The notes beneath the pieces were generated by a model. The model was not told the DNA's origin and ran no database searches. It saw only the letters and a program-made list of their open reading frames with translations. Positions 26,976 to 35,905 of a DNA stretch of 38,502 nt are shown here, in pieces; position 1 is the stretch's first letter, and each line of letters begins with the position of its first letter. The stretch covers positions 1 through 38,502 of the forward strand of contig JACPXL010000038.1 in NCBI GenBank assembly GCA_016196555.1, written 5' to 3'. Source of the DNA: Candidatus Omnitrophota bacterium (GTDB lineage: Bacteria; Omnitrophota; Omnitrophia; Omnitrophales; Aquincolibacteriaceae). Position numbers and translations under genes: made by a program.

Positions 26976-27692
26976 ATGCCGGAGATTTATCTTTCAGTCA
27001 TTATTCCAGCTTACAATGAAGCTGATAGAATTACTCCGACCCTTGACAAAATCATTAAATTTTTAAAAACCCAATCTTATCCATCCGAAATTATTTTGGT
27101 TGATGATGGCAGCAAGGACCAAACAGTTGCTGTTGCGGCCGAACGGCTGGCTGATTTTCCCCATTTTATCTTGGAAAACCAAACTAATCATGGAAAAGGA
27201 TTTGTAGTCCGGCAGGGAATGATGAAAGCCACTGGCAAATACATTCTTTTTTCCGACGCCGATTTATCAACTCCGATTGAAGAAATAACAGGTTTTATCA
27301 AAGAGCTCGAACAAAGCTATGATGTGGTCATAGGTTCCAGAGCGCTGCCAGGCTCGAATGTTGAGATTCATCAGCCTTTTTGGCGGGAAAATATGGGAAG
27401 GATTTTTAATTTTGCCGCTCGTTTGCTAAGTTTTCGAGGAATCAAAGATTCTCAATGCGGTTTTAAATGTTTTAAGCGAGAAGCTGCCAAGCGTCTTTTT
27501 TCCATGCAAAAGCTGAGCGGATTTAGTTTTGACGTGGAAATTGTCTATTTAGCACAGCGATTAAATTATCGGATTCTGGAAAAGCCTGTGACATGGCGGA
27601 ATTCTCCGCAAAGCCGGGTGAATGCCATCAAAGATTCGTGGTCCATGCTGCAGGACCTTTTTCGCATTCGTTGGATGCATCGCGGGCTTTGA
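26976..27692 (+). CDS. family 2 glycosyltransferase (dolichyl-phosphate glucosyltransferase/ALG5-like)
   Basis: LSVIIPAYNEADRI, EIILVDDGSKDQT, NHGKGFVVRQGMMKATGKYILFSDADLSTPIEEI, DSQCGFKCFKREAAKRLF. Confidence 0.9.
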   Translation: MPEIYLSVIIPAYNEADRITPTLDKIIKFLKTQSYPSEIILVDDGSKDQTVAVAAERLADFPHFILENQTNHGKGFVVRQGMMKATGKYILFSDADLSTPIEEITGFIKELEQSYDVVIGSRALPGSNVEIHQPFWRENMGRIFNFAARLLSFRGIKDSQCGFKCFKREAAKRLFSMQKLSGFSFDVEIVYLAQRLNYRILEKPVTWRNSPQSRVNAIKDSWSMLQDLFRIRWMHRGL

Positions 27693-29386
27693 TGGAAAAG
27701 CGTGTGTTTACCTCATCCGGTCTTGGGTTGCTGGGGATTCTTTTTATCGGGCTTCTTCTGCGTATCAGTGCCTTTCAGTTCGGTCTGCCGCATCTTTATC
27801 ATGCCGACGAACCTATCGTCATCAACCATGCCCTGGCCTATGGGACGGGTGATTTGAATCCTCATTTTTTTAAAATCCCACCGCTTATAAGTTACGCCGT
27901 CTTTCTAGCCCTTGGTTTTTCTTATTTAATCGGGAATTGGGCTGGGGTTTTCCATAGTTTGCAGGATTTTGAATTTCTGTTTTATCGCGATCCAACTTTA
28001 GTCTATCTCATTCCACGTCTTGTCTTCGGTGTGCTGCTTGGCACGGCGACAATTTTTCTTCTATACCGGCTCATCAAAACTCATTTCGGGGAATCTCATG
28101 GTTTGATCGCAGCATTTTTATTTTCAATATGCTTTTTGCATGTTCGCGACTCCCATTATATTTACGCCGATATTCCTCTCGTCGTTGTCCTCGTCGCGGC
28201 ATTTTTCCCAATTTGGAAGCTTATTGATAAAGAGAATCAATACAGGATTCATTTGTCCTGCGGGGCTATGATTGGGCTTGCGACGGCGGTTAAATACAAT
28301 GGAATTGCGTTGGTGGTTCCGTATCTTGCGGCCAGTTTTTTAGCCGCACATAAACGTAAAATTTTTCTCGGTAATCTTATTGCGGGAATAGGCGCAGCGG
28401 TTGTTTTTACCGCTTTAAATCCTTATTGGGTGCTGGATTTTCAGACTTTTTGGAATGAAATTTCGGCCCAATCCCTTTCTCATGGCTTTGTCGGCTGGGC
28501 CCATCATTTTCGATATTCTCTTACGGGAGCCTTGGGGATGTCCCTGCTTCTTACAGCCGTGGCCGGAATGATGCTTTTCCACCGTTATGAACGCAAGCGT
28601 ATTGTGACGGCAAGTTTTATCGTCTTTTATTATTTATTGATTACGCTCAAAGGACAAGCCTATGATCGCTATGTCTTGCCTTTGATTCCTTTTTTGATTT
28701 TCTTTGCAGCGGATTTTTTATGGTTTACCGCGCATCGCATCGCCCGCTATCGACTGCCTTTGTTATGGGCCATCACATTGATTGTTGCGGCAGAGCCGCT
28801 GTATGCTTCTGTTTTGTTTGACCGGGTCATGGCAGCATGGGATACACGCACCCTTGCCAAGGAATGGGTTGAGACGAACGTACCTTCAGGAACTGCCGTT
28901 GCGATCGCGTGGGAATTCCATGCGCCAAGATTACGTTTTTCGGAAAATCAAATTCGAGAAAAAATGACCTTAATTGAAAAAAATCCTCATTTTTCAAAAA
29001 TTCAGCAGCGCCGGCTCAATTTCCTGTTAGAGCATTCAGTGAAACCGGCTTATGAACTTTATTTTTTAAAAGATAATCCGGGAGAGGTTTCCGGCTTTTT
29101 GTTTGCGCAGCCTGGAATTCCTTATGATTTGAATGAATTGCGCCGCGTGGGAGTAAAATACGTCATTCTGCCGGGATTTGCGAATCAACGAAGTCCGCAG
29201 CAATTGATTTTTGAGGAAAGTCTGCAGCAATCCGCTGTTCTTGTCGCCGCATTTAGCCCGTACCGAAGTTCAAAGCTCCAATTTTCGCTGGATCCCTATC
29301 CTTTGACAGCCGGTCCTTTTCTTCTCTCTGATCTTATGCAGAGGGAAAGAAGCGGCCTCCTAATCAGAATTTATCAGCTGAACTAA
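27692..29386 (+). CDS. multi-pass membrane glycosyltransferase, GT39/ArnT-like
   Basis: Many hydrophobic helices; LRISAFQFGLPHLYHADEPIVINHALAYGTGDLNPHFFK resembles the GT39 first-loop motif; ATGA overlap with the upstream GT2. Confidence 0.8.
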   Translation: MEKRVFTSSGLGLLGILFIGLLLRISAFQFGLPHLYHADEPIVINHALAYGTGDLNPHFFKIPPLISYAVFLALGFSYLIGNWAGVFHSLQDFEFLFYRDPTLVYLIPRLVFGVLLGTATIFLLYRLIKTHFGESHGLIAAFLFSICFLHVRDSHYIYADIPLVVVLVAAFFPIWKLIDKENQYRIHLSCGAMIGLATAVKYNGIALVVPYLAASFLAAHKRKIFLGNLIAGIGAAVVFTALNPYWVLDFQTFWNEISAQSLSHGFVGWAHHFRYSLTGALGMSLLLTAVAGMMLFHRYERKRIVTASFIVFYYLLITLKGQAYDRYVLPLIPFLIFFAADFLWFTAHRIARYRLPLLWAITLIVAAEPLYASVLFDRVMAAWDTRTLAKEWVETNVPSGTAVAIAWEFHAPRLRFSENQIREKMTLIEKNPHFSKIQQRRLNFLLEHSVKPAYELYFLKDNPGEVSGFLFAQPGIPYDLNELRRVGVKYVILPGFANQRSPQQLIFEESLQQSAVLVAAFSPYRSSKLQFSLDPYPLTAGPFLLSDLMQRERSGLLIRIYQLN

Positions 29387-29387
29387 A

Positions 29388-30167
29388 TTAATTTTGAATG
29401 GCGATGGTTGATTGCGGCGAAGAAGCGCCGTGATAAGTGTCGCGTGCGGCGGGCTGATACTGCTTTGAATTCCGATACTTCCAAAACATAATCGCTTCCC
29501 ATAGTGCAAATCCCATAATCCGAAGATTGACGGACGATTTTCCGGCCTGGCGGCCGCGATGATTGGAGGGCACTTCTTTGATGCGGTATTTGAGATCGTG
29601 GGCTTTGATAATCATTTCTGGTAAAACAAAAAGAGATTTGCTCCGAAGGTCAACGCGGTCGAGAAATTTTTTAGACCAGGCTTGCGACCAGTTATAGTCG
29701 TTAATGCGGAGCTTAAAAAGATAATTGAGAAGAAAAATATAAATTACAGAAAGAAAAAATCGGAAAAGTTGATAGGCGTTTCTTTGCCATCGCACGCCAA
29801 GAACCAAATCTGTTTCTCCGGAAAGAAGCGGCTCGATAAAAGCGGGGATTTCAGCGCAATCGAACTCTTCATCGGCCCCGATATACATAAGAAAATTCCC
29901 GCGTGCCTTCGTAATTCCGTCTTTTAGAGAGCGGGTGTAGCCTTGATTTTGGTCGTGGAGAATTAAATGAGTTTTAGGATATTTTTTGACTTCTTCCGTA
30001 AGGACCCGGCGGGTCCCGTCTTTGCTTCCGTCTTCGATGAGAATAAGTTCCCAGTTCCAATCCGGATGCTCAGACAAAATCTGATAAAGATTTTTAAGCA
30101 TGCGGGCAATGTTGAGTTCTTCATTGTAAACAGGAGTAATGAAGCTGACTTTTATTTCGGAACTCAT
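29388..30167 (-). CDS. family 2 glycosyltransferase (DPM1-like)
   Basis: VSFITPVYNEELNIARMLKNL, ELILIEDGSKDGTRRV, NQGYTRSLKDGITKARGNFLMYIGADEEFD. Confidence 0.9.
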   Translation of the reverse strand: MSSEIKVSFITPVYNEELNIARMLKNLYQILSEHPDWNWELILIEDGSKDGTRRVLTEEVKKYPKTHLILHDQNQGYTRSLKDGITKARGNFLMYIGADEEFDCAEIPAFIEPLLSGETDLVLGVRWQRNAYQLFRFFLSVIYIFLLNYLFKLRINDYNWSQAWSKKFLDRVDLRSKSLFVLPEMIIKAHDLKYRIKEVPSNHRGRQAGKSSVNLRIMGFALWEAIMFWKYRNSKQYQPAARDTYHGASSPQSTIAIQN

Positions 30168-30288
30168 GACGGTGGTTTTTTTATTCTTCCTTGTTTTGTC
30201 TTGCTCGTTTGTTATAATTTTGTCTTTAGCTCTGCGAAACAGGCTGTATATACCATATTTTTAAAACCCAAACAAGGTGTGATATCCG

Positions 30289-30450
30289 ATGATCCGCAAT
30301 AAAAAAGTTGCGGATGATGCAAGCCAAGACCGGACGGTTGAGATTGCCCAGCGTCTTGGAATCGATGTTGTTATTCGTCATGAAAAAATCTTGGGTATGG
30401 TGGAAATCAAAAAACATGTTACCGGGAAGCGCTAAAACGCGGGGCGGCGG
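30289..30450 (+). pseudogene. remnant of a family 2 glycosyltransferase
   Basis: [27 protein letters not shown] then, after +1 A at the 30383-30388 run, [20 protein letters not shown]; this is a GT2 signature with no intact N- or C-terminus around it. Confidence 0.78.
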
Positions 30451-30691
30451 GTTCTCGAATCGGTTCCATTTGCCCAAAATTCAAATTATTTAAAGGAATT
30501 CAAAAAATAGAACCACCGGCCCCAGGCATTCCCTCAGCCGTATCGCTATAATTCATTTCATTATAATAAGTTATAGCTATGAGCTTTGCCTTGCAATAAT
30601 CTCTGCACCATTGTAAAATGCCTCATTTTACCTGGCGTTTCTTTGCGAAGAGCTCGTCCATACAATCCTGTTTTAAAGGTAGGAAAATATT

Positions 30692-31711
30692 TTGATAAAA
30701 GCCCGTTGTTTGGTTACCGGGGGAGCTGGTTTTATCGGTAGCCACTTAGTTGAACTTCTCCTTCAAAAAGGCCACCGTGTCGCGGTCCTCGATAATTTTT
30801 CCACCGGCCGCCGTCAAAACCTCAAACATCTTGAAGCGAATCGACGACTTGCCGTCCATACTGTTAACATCAGTGATTTCAAAAAAACCGCCCCATTTTT
30901 CAAAGGTGTAAACTGGGTCTTTCATTTGGCCTCTCTGGCCGATATTGTGCCGTCAATTGAAAGACCTCTGGATTATTACGGTTCTAATGTAACGGGAACG
31001 GTTTCTGTTCTTGAGGCAAGCCGTCAGGCCGGTGTTAAACGTTTTGTCTATGCTGCTTCATCTTCTTGCTATGGTTTGGCCAAGATTTTTCCAACCCCTG
31101 AAACTGCGGAAATTGCGCCGGAATACCCCTATGCATTGACCAAAAATTTGGGAGAACAATGCGTTCTTCATTGGGGAAAAGTCTATGGTCTTCCAACCGC
31201 GGCACTCCGGCTTTTTAATGTGTATGGGCCGCGTGCCCGCACCAGCGGAACTTACGGTGCGGTTTTTGGAGTTTTCCTTGCTCAAAAATTGCACGGCAAA
31301 CCTTTTACCATCGTGGGAGATGGAACGCAAACCCGCGATTTTATTTATGTCACCGATGTCGCGCGAGCTTTTCTCGCAGCCGCCAGTTCTGAAGTGCGGC
31401 AAGAAGTTTTTAATGTGGGTTCCGGCCGGCCTGTCAGTGTGAATCGCATTGCGAAGCTCTTGGGCGGCCCCGTGGTATTTGTTCCGAAGCGTCCGGGTGA
31501 ACCTGACGTGACGCATGCTGACATTACAAAAATCCGCCGGAATTTAAAATGGGAGCCCACAATTTCGATCGAAGAAGGAGTGCGCTGTCTTATGGAACGT
31601 ATTCAGGATTTCAGCCGAGCTCCGGTATGGACGCCTAAAACAATTAACACTGCGACCAAAGCTTGGTTTACCTACTTAAATAATAAAGAGAAACAGCCGA
31701 TTACTCTATGA
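30692..31711 (+). CDS. NAD-dependent epimerase (UDP-glucose/UDP-GlcNAc 4-epimerase-like extended SDR)
   Basis: [34 protein letters not shown]...FHLASLADIVPSIERP...AASSSCYG...YPYALTKNLGEQ...LRLFNVYGPRA. Confidence 0.9.
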   Translation: MIKARCLVTGGAGFIGSHLVELLLQKGHRVAVLDNFSTGRRQNLKHLEANRRLAVHTVNISDFKKTAPFFKGVNWVFHLASLADIVPSIERPLDYYGSNVTGTVSVLEASRQAGVKRFVYAASSSCYGLAKIFPTPETAEIAPEYPYALTKNLGEQCVLHWGKVYGLPTAALRLFNVYGPRARTSGTYGAVFGVFLAQKLHGKPFTIVGDGTQTRDFIYVTDVARAFLAAASSEVRQEVFNVGSGRPVSVNRIAKLLGGPVVFVPKRPGEPDVTHADITKIRRNLKWEPTISIEEGVRCLMERIQDFSRAPVWTPKTINTATKAWFTYLNNKEKQPITL

Positions 31712-33279
31712 GTATGAATTTACCTAACGAAGCTGCAACCCCGCGTAAAGTTGACCATTTTAGCGAAAAGATCAAGACGCTTGATGATTTAGCAGAAATC
31801 ATCAAAGGATTGAAAGCCAGCGGCCAAAAAGTCGTTATGTGCCATGGTGTTTTTGACCTTCTGCACCCGGGACATATTCATCATTTCTACGCGGCGAGAA
31901 AAAACGGGGACCGGCTGATCGTGACGATTACACGGGATGAGCATGTCGGCAAAGGCCCGGGCCGGCCGGTATTTAATCAACGGCTGCGTGCAGAATCTGT
32001 TGCGGCCATCGAGTGTGTGGATTATATCGCCGTGAACGAATGGCCGACTGCGATCGAAACCATCCGTAAATTAAAACCGGATTTTTATGCCAAAGGAAGC
32101 GACTACGCAAATTCCAATGACGATGTGACGGGCAACATTCACCTTGAAAAGGCCGCCATTCAAGAAGTAGGCGGCAAGCTGGTTTTTACGGACGAAGTTT
32201 CTTTTAGTTCCAGCCATATTCTCAACACTCATTTTGATGTTTATTCGGACGAAGCGCGTAATTTTCTAAAATCTTTCCGTGAAAAGTATACGGCCGATGA
32301 TATCGTTGATCGTTTAAAAAATCTGAGTAAATTAAAAATTCTGCTTATTGGAGATACCATTATCGATGAGTATCATTATTGCCAAGCCATGGGAAAATCT
32401 CCAAAAGAAACTTTTGTCACCACGCGTTTTGTCAGTGAAGAATCGTTTGCCGGCGGCGTGTTGGCCTGTGCGAATCATGCGGCGGGATTTTGCGAACAAG
32501 TGGATTTGATCACGTGTTTGGGAAGTAAAGATCCACGTGAAGATTTCATTCGCAAGCACCTTAAGCCAAATGTTCGTCCTACCTTTTTATATCGCGACGA
32601 TGCTCCAACGATCGTTAAAAGACGTTTTGTGGACCCTGTATTTCTATCGAAAATGTTCCAGGTTAGTTTTCTTAAAGACAGCCGATTGCCGTCTGCAGTT
32701 GATAAATCGTTGCGTGATCAGCTGGAAAAAATTCTGCCGAATTATGATGCCGTGCTGGTTGCCGATTATGGGCATGGGCTCTTAAGTCCAGAAACGATCA
32801 ATTTATTAGCGGAAAAGGCACCTTTTTTAGCGGCTAATACTCAAACGAACAGCGCGAATCTCGGTTATAATTTGATTACGAAATATCCCCGCGTTGATTA
32901 TATTTGCATCGACGAACCGGAAATTCGCTTAGCCATGCATGACCGCGGTACTCGTCTGGAAGATCTTATTATGCGGGTTCACCGCCAGATCAAAAATCAA
33001 AGGGTGATGATTACGCGCGGGCATTTAGGGGCCATTGCCTATTCGGAGAATGATGGATTTTTTGAAACGCCGATTTTTTCGAACGAGATTGTGGACCGGG
33101 TTGGAGCGGGGGACGCCTTTTTTGCTGTGACGGCGCCATGTGCAGCTCAAAACTTTCCTACCGATCTCTTGGGGTTTGTGGGAAATCTCGTTGGTGCCCT
33201 TGCTGTTCGTATTGTTTGTAATCGTTCTTTCATTGAACCTATACCCCTTTATCGTTTCATTCAGACCGTGCTGAAATGA
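31708..33279 (+). CDS. bifunctional nucleotidyltransferase (N-terminal) - PfkB/HldE-type kinase (C-terminal), reversed domain order relative to HldE
   Basis: N-terminal VVMCHGVFDLLHPGHIHHFYAAR (HxGH) and YAKGSDYANSNDDVTG; C-terminal LLIGDTIIDEYHYCQAMGKSPKETF...GGVLACANHAAGF...DRVGAGDAFFAVTA. Confidence 0.88.
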   Translation: MSMNLPNEAATPRKVDHFSEKIKTLDDLAEIIKGLKASGQKVVMCHGVFDLLHPGHIHHFYAARKNGDRLIVTITRDEHVGKGPGRPVFNQRLRAESVAAIECVDYIAVNEWPTAIETIRKLKPDFYAKGSDYANSNDDVTGNIHLEKAAIQEVGGKLVFTDEVSFSSSHILNTHFDVYSDEARNFLKSFREKYTADDIVDRLKNLSKLKILLIGDTIIDEYHYCQAMGKSPKETFVTTRFVSEESFAGGVLACANHAAGFCEQVDLITCLGSKDPREDFIRKHLKPNVRPTFLYRDDAPTIVKRRFVDPVFLSKMFQVSFLKDSRLPSAVDKSLRDQLEKILPNYDAVLVADYGHGLLSPETINLLAEKAPFLAANTQTNSANLGYNLITKYPRVDYICIDEPEIRLAMHDRGTRLEDLIMRVHRQIKNQRVMITRGHLGAIAYSENDGFFETPIFSNEIVDRVGAGDAFFAVTAPCAAQNFPTDLLGFVGNLVGALAVRIVCNRSFIEPIPLYRFIQTVLK

Positions 33280-33878
33280 CAAACGAAGCCCAGGCTTATT
33301 TTGCATCCCTTGGACAATGCCTTGCCAATGTGGAGGCTTGGAATAAAGCGCTTAAGCCCATAGAGCTTACTGCGGCATTGAAGCTTTCTTTGAAAGAAAT
33401 TTACAGCACCAAATCCACTGGAGGAAAAGTTATTTATCTAGGTAATGGAGGAAGTGCCAGCATTGCCAGCCATCAGGCGGTCGATCTTTGGAAAAATGGC
33501 GGGATTCGTGCGATTGCCTTCAATGATTCTTCTCTTTTGACTTGTGTGGCAAACGATTACGGTTATGAGCATGTTTTCGAAAAACCGATTGAGATGTTTG
33601 CTGATCAGTCGGATTTGTTGATCGCAATTAGCTCTTCAGGAGCTTCTCAGAATATTCTGCGTGCGGTCGATACTGCGAAGGCCAAAGGTTGTTTTGTGAT
33701 TACTATGTCCGGTTTCCGTACGGATAATCCTTTGCGGACCAAAGGAAATTTAAATTTTTATATTCCTTCGCGCTCTTACGGATTTGTTGAAATTTCTCAT
33801 TTGACTTTATGTCACTATCTTGCGGACCGGATCATGACACAGAAAGAAACGCCGGCGCCTGTTGCGGGGAAAAAATAG
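33276..33878 (+). CDS. SIS-domain phosphosugar isomerase, GmhA-like (divergent)
   Basis: YLGNGGSASIASHQAVDLWKNGG, CVANDYGYEHVFEKPIE, ISSSGASQNILRAV, VEISHLTLCHYLAD. Confidence 0.85.
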   Translation: MTNEAQAYFASLGQCLANVEAWNKALKPIELTAALKLSLKEIYSTKSTGGKVIYLGNGGSASIASHQAVDLWKNGGIRAIAFNDSSLLTCVANDYGYEHVFEKPIEMFADQSDLLIAISSSGASQNILRAVDTAKAKGCFVITMSGFRTDNPLRTKGNLNFYIPSRSYGFVEISHLTLCHYLADRIMTQKETPAPVAGKK

Positions 33879-33880
33879 CT

Positions 33881-34951
33881 ATGGATGAATTTAATATTGA
33901 CGGTCATAAATTGATGTATCACCCGGACAGGGTGCATGATTGGTTGCAGGGTAAGACGGTCTATCCGCTCTACGTTGAAATTTCTCCGGCAGGCGCTTGC
34001 AATCATCGCTGTACCTTTTGTGCTGTCGATTACATTGGATATAAAACGCGTTATCTCGATAAAGATATTTTAAAGAACTGTTTGACCAATATGGCGGAGC
34101 ACGGCGTTAAAAGTGTGATGTATGCGGGAGAGGGCGAGCCTCTTTTATTTAAAGGCCTGGCCGAAGTGATTGTTCACACAAAAAAGGTAGGCATTGATGT
34201 GGCGATCACAACGAATGCTGTTGCATTGACGGACAAGTTTATGAACGAAGCTTTGAGTTCGATTAGCTGGATTAAAGCGAGTGTGAATGCCGGCGCTGCT
34301 GAGACCTATGCAAAAATCCATCAAACCAATGCGGTTGATTTTGAAAGAGCGCTTGGTAATCTCGAACGTGCTGTTCAGCTGAAACGTAAAAATAATTATC
34401 AAACCGCGCTGGGTATTCAATGCCTTCTTTTGCCCGAAAATGCACATGAAATGCCGGGGCTCGCGCGGCGCGCAAAATCCATGGGACTCAATTATCTCGT
34501 AGTCAAACCTTATTCCCAGCATTTGATGAGCGAAACACATCTTTATGAAGGCATTAATTATCAGCAATTTCAATTTTTGGATGAGCAGCTTGCCGCAATC
34601 AATGGGGACGGGTTTAATGTGATCTTTCGCCGTAAAACAATGGCCAAGCTCGAAGAACCAGGGCATTATTATACAGTTTGTCAGGCGACACCGCATTTTT
34701 GGGCTTATATCATGGCCAGCGGGGATGTGTATGGATGCAGTGCTTATCTGGAAGATGATCGGTTTTGTTATGGGAATATCAATCAGTCTTCATTTTCCGA
34801 AATCTGGGAAGGGGAGAAACGCAAAAAAAGCATCGATTATGTCCAGCACGAGCTCAATATTTCCGAATGCCGGAAAAACTGCCGCATGGACGAGGTCAAC
34901 CGCTACCTTTGGGACATCAAGCACCCCAAACCGCACGCTAATTTCATTTGA
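33881..34951 (+). CDS. radical SAM protein with SPASM-like C-terminus
   Basis: CNHRCTFCAVDYIGYKTRYLD (CX3CX2C), YAGEGEPLLFKGL; C-terminal Cys-rich GDVYGCSAYLEDDRFCYGNINQSSFSEIWEG...CRKNCRMD. Confidence 0.9.
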   Translation: MDEFNIDGHKLMYHPDRVHDWLQGKTVYPLYVEISPAGACNHRCTFCAVDYIGYKTRYLDKDILKNCLTNMAEHGVKSVMYAGEGEPLLFKGLAEVIVHTKKVGIDVAITTNAVALTDKFMNEALSSISWIKASVNAGAAETYAKIHQTNAVDFERALGNLERAVQLKRKNNYQTALGIQCLLLPENAHEMPGLARRAKSMGLNYLVVKPYSQHLMSETHLYEGINYQQFQFLDEQLAAINGDGFNVIFRRKTMAKLEEPGHYYTVCQATPHFWAYIMASGDVYGCSAYLEDDRFCYGNINQSSFSEIWEGEKRKKSIDYVQHELNISECRKNCRMDEVNRYLWDIKHPKPHANFI

Positions 34952-35904
34952 AACCTTCCGCATCTTCTCTGCAACCAGCAATTTTAAAAGACCTTTGCCG
35001 GCGCATGCTGCTCATTCGCTTGGTGGAAGAAAAAATCGCCCTTCTTTATCCTGAACAGGAAATTCGCTGCCCTACTCATCTTTCAATCGGACAAGAAGCT
35101 GCCGCCAGCGGCGTTTGTGCTGCACTTAAAAAAGCGGATTATGTTTTTAGTACGCATCGCTGCCACAGCCATTACTTGGCAAAAGGCGGTGACGTGAAGC
35201 AAATGTTTGCTGAGCTTTACGGAAAAGCGACTGGATGTGCGAAAGGAAAAGGCGGATCGATGCACTTGGTCGATCCAGATCAAGGAATGATGGGCGCCTC
35301 TGCGATTGTAGGTGGGACCATTCCCATTGCAGTAGGGGCTGCTCTCGCGGCTCAATTTCAAAAAAACGGGCGTGTCTCCGTCGCATTTTTTGGCGATGCC
35401 GCCACCGAGCAGGGTGTTTTTTCGGAAAGCCTTAATTTCGCAGCGCTTAAAAAGCTTCCTGTGCTTTTTGTTTGTGAAAATAATTTTTTTGCCACGAATA
35501 CTCCTCTGAGTGATCGGCAAGTTTTGCAAAACATTTCGGAACGGGGAAATGCATACGGTGTGCCGGGAGTTTGTCTTGAAGGGGATGACGTAGTCCCTAT
35601 TTATCAAACTGCCGTGACAATGGTTGAGCGTGCAAGGCGAGGAGAAGGTCCTTCGATTCTGGAATGCCGTTCCTATCGCTGGAAAGAACATGTCGGCCCT
35701 AACGAGGACTTTAATTTAGGATACCGGACCCAGCAAGAACTCGAATCTTGGAAATTACGCTGTCCGATTCTGCAGATTGAAAAGAAACTGGGCGATATAA
35801 ATCAGATGCGCAGCGAAATTTCAGCCGAAATAGACGAAGCGGTGCGTTTTGCCAAAGAAAGCCCGGCTCCGAATGCTCAAGAGCTCTTAACCGAGATCAA
35901 TTAA
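34948..35904 (+). CDS. TPP-dependent dehydrogenase E1 component, alpha subunit
   Basis: MLLIRLVEEKIALLYPEQEIRCPTHLSIGQEAAASGVC...YVFSTHRCHSHYLAKGGDVKQMFAELYGKATGCAKGKGGSMHL...GDAATEQGVFSESLNFAALKKLPVLFVCENN. Confidence 0.93.
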   Translation: MKPSASSLQPAILKDLCRRMLLIRLVEEKIALLYPEQEIRCPTHLSIGQEAAASGVCAALKKADYVFSTHRCHSHYLAKGGDVKQMFAELYGKATGCAKGKGGSMHLVDPDQGMMGASAIVGGTIPIAVGAALAAQFQKNGRVSVAFFGDAATEQGVFSESLNFAALKKLPVLFVCENNFFATNTPLSDRQVLQNISERGNAYGVPGVCLEGDDVVPIYQTAVTMVERARRGEGPSILECRSYRWKEHVGPNEDFNLGYRTQQELESWKLRCPILQIEKKLGDINQMRSEISAEIDEAVRFAKESPAPNAQELLTEIN

Positions 35905-35905
35905 T

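Noticed and set aside
30545-30577. GCTATAA...TTATAGC inverted repeat upstream of the 30692 gene
   Set aside because: Short AT-rich stem in an AT-rich intergenic region; could be an operator or promoter region but the evidence is too weak to call.
24066-30760. Repeated near-identical SDR N-terminal DNA (GGxGCxGGxTTTATCGG) as a DNA repeat family
   Set aside because: Explained by the conserved [12 protein letters not shown]-binding motif in paralogous SDR genes.
35083-35691. 202-aa minus-strand ORF
   Set aside because: Fully antisense to the E1-alpha gene and lacks any family motif.
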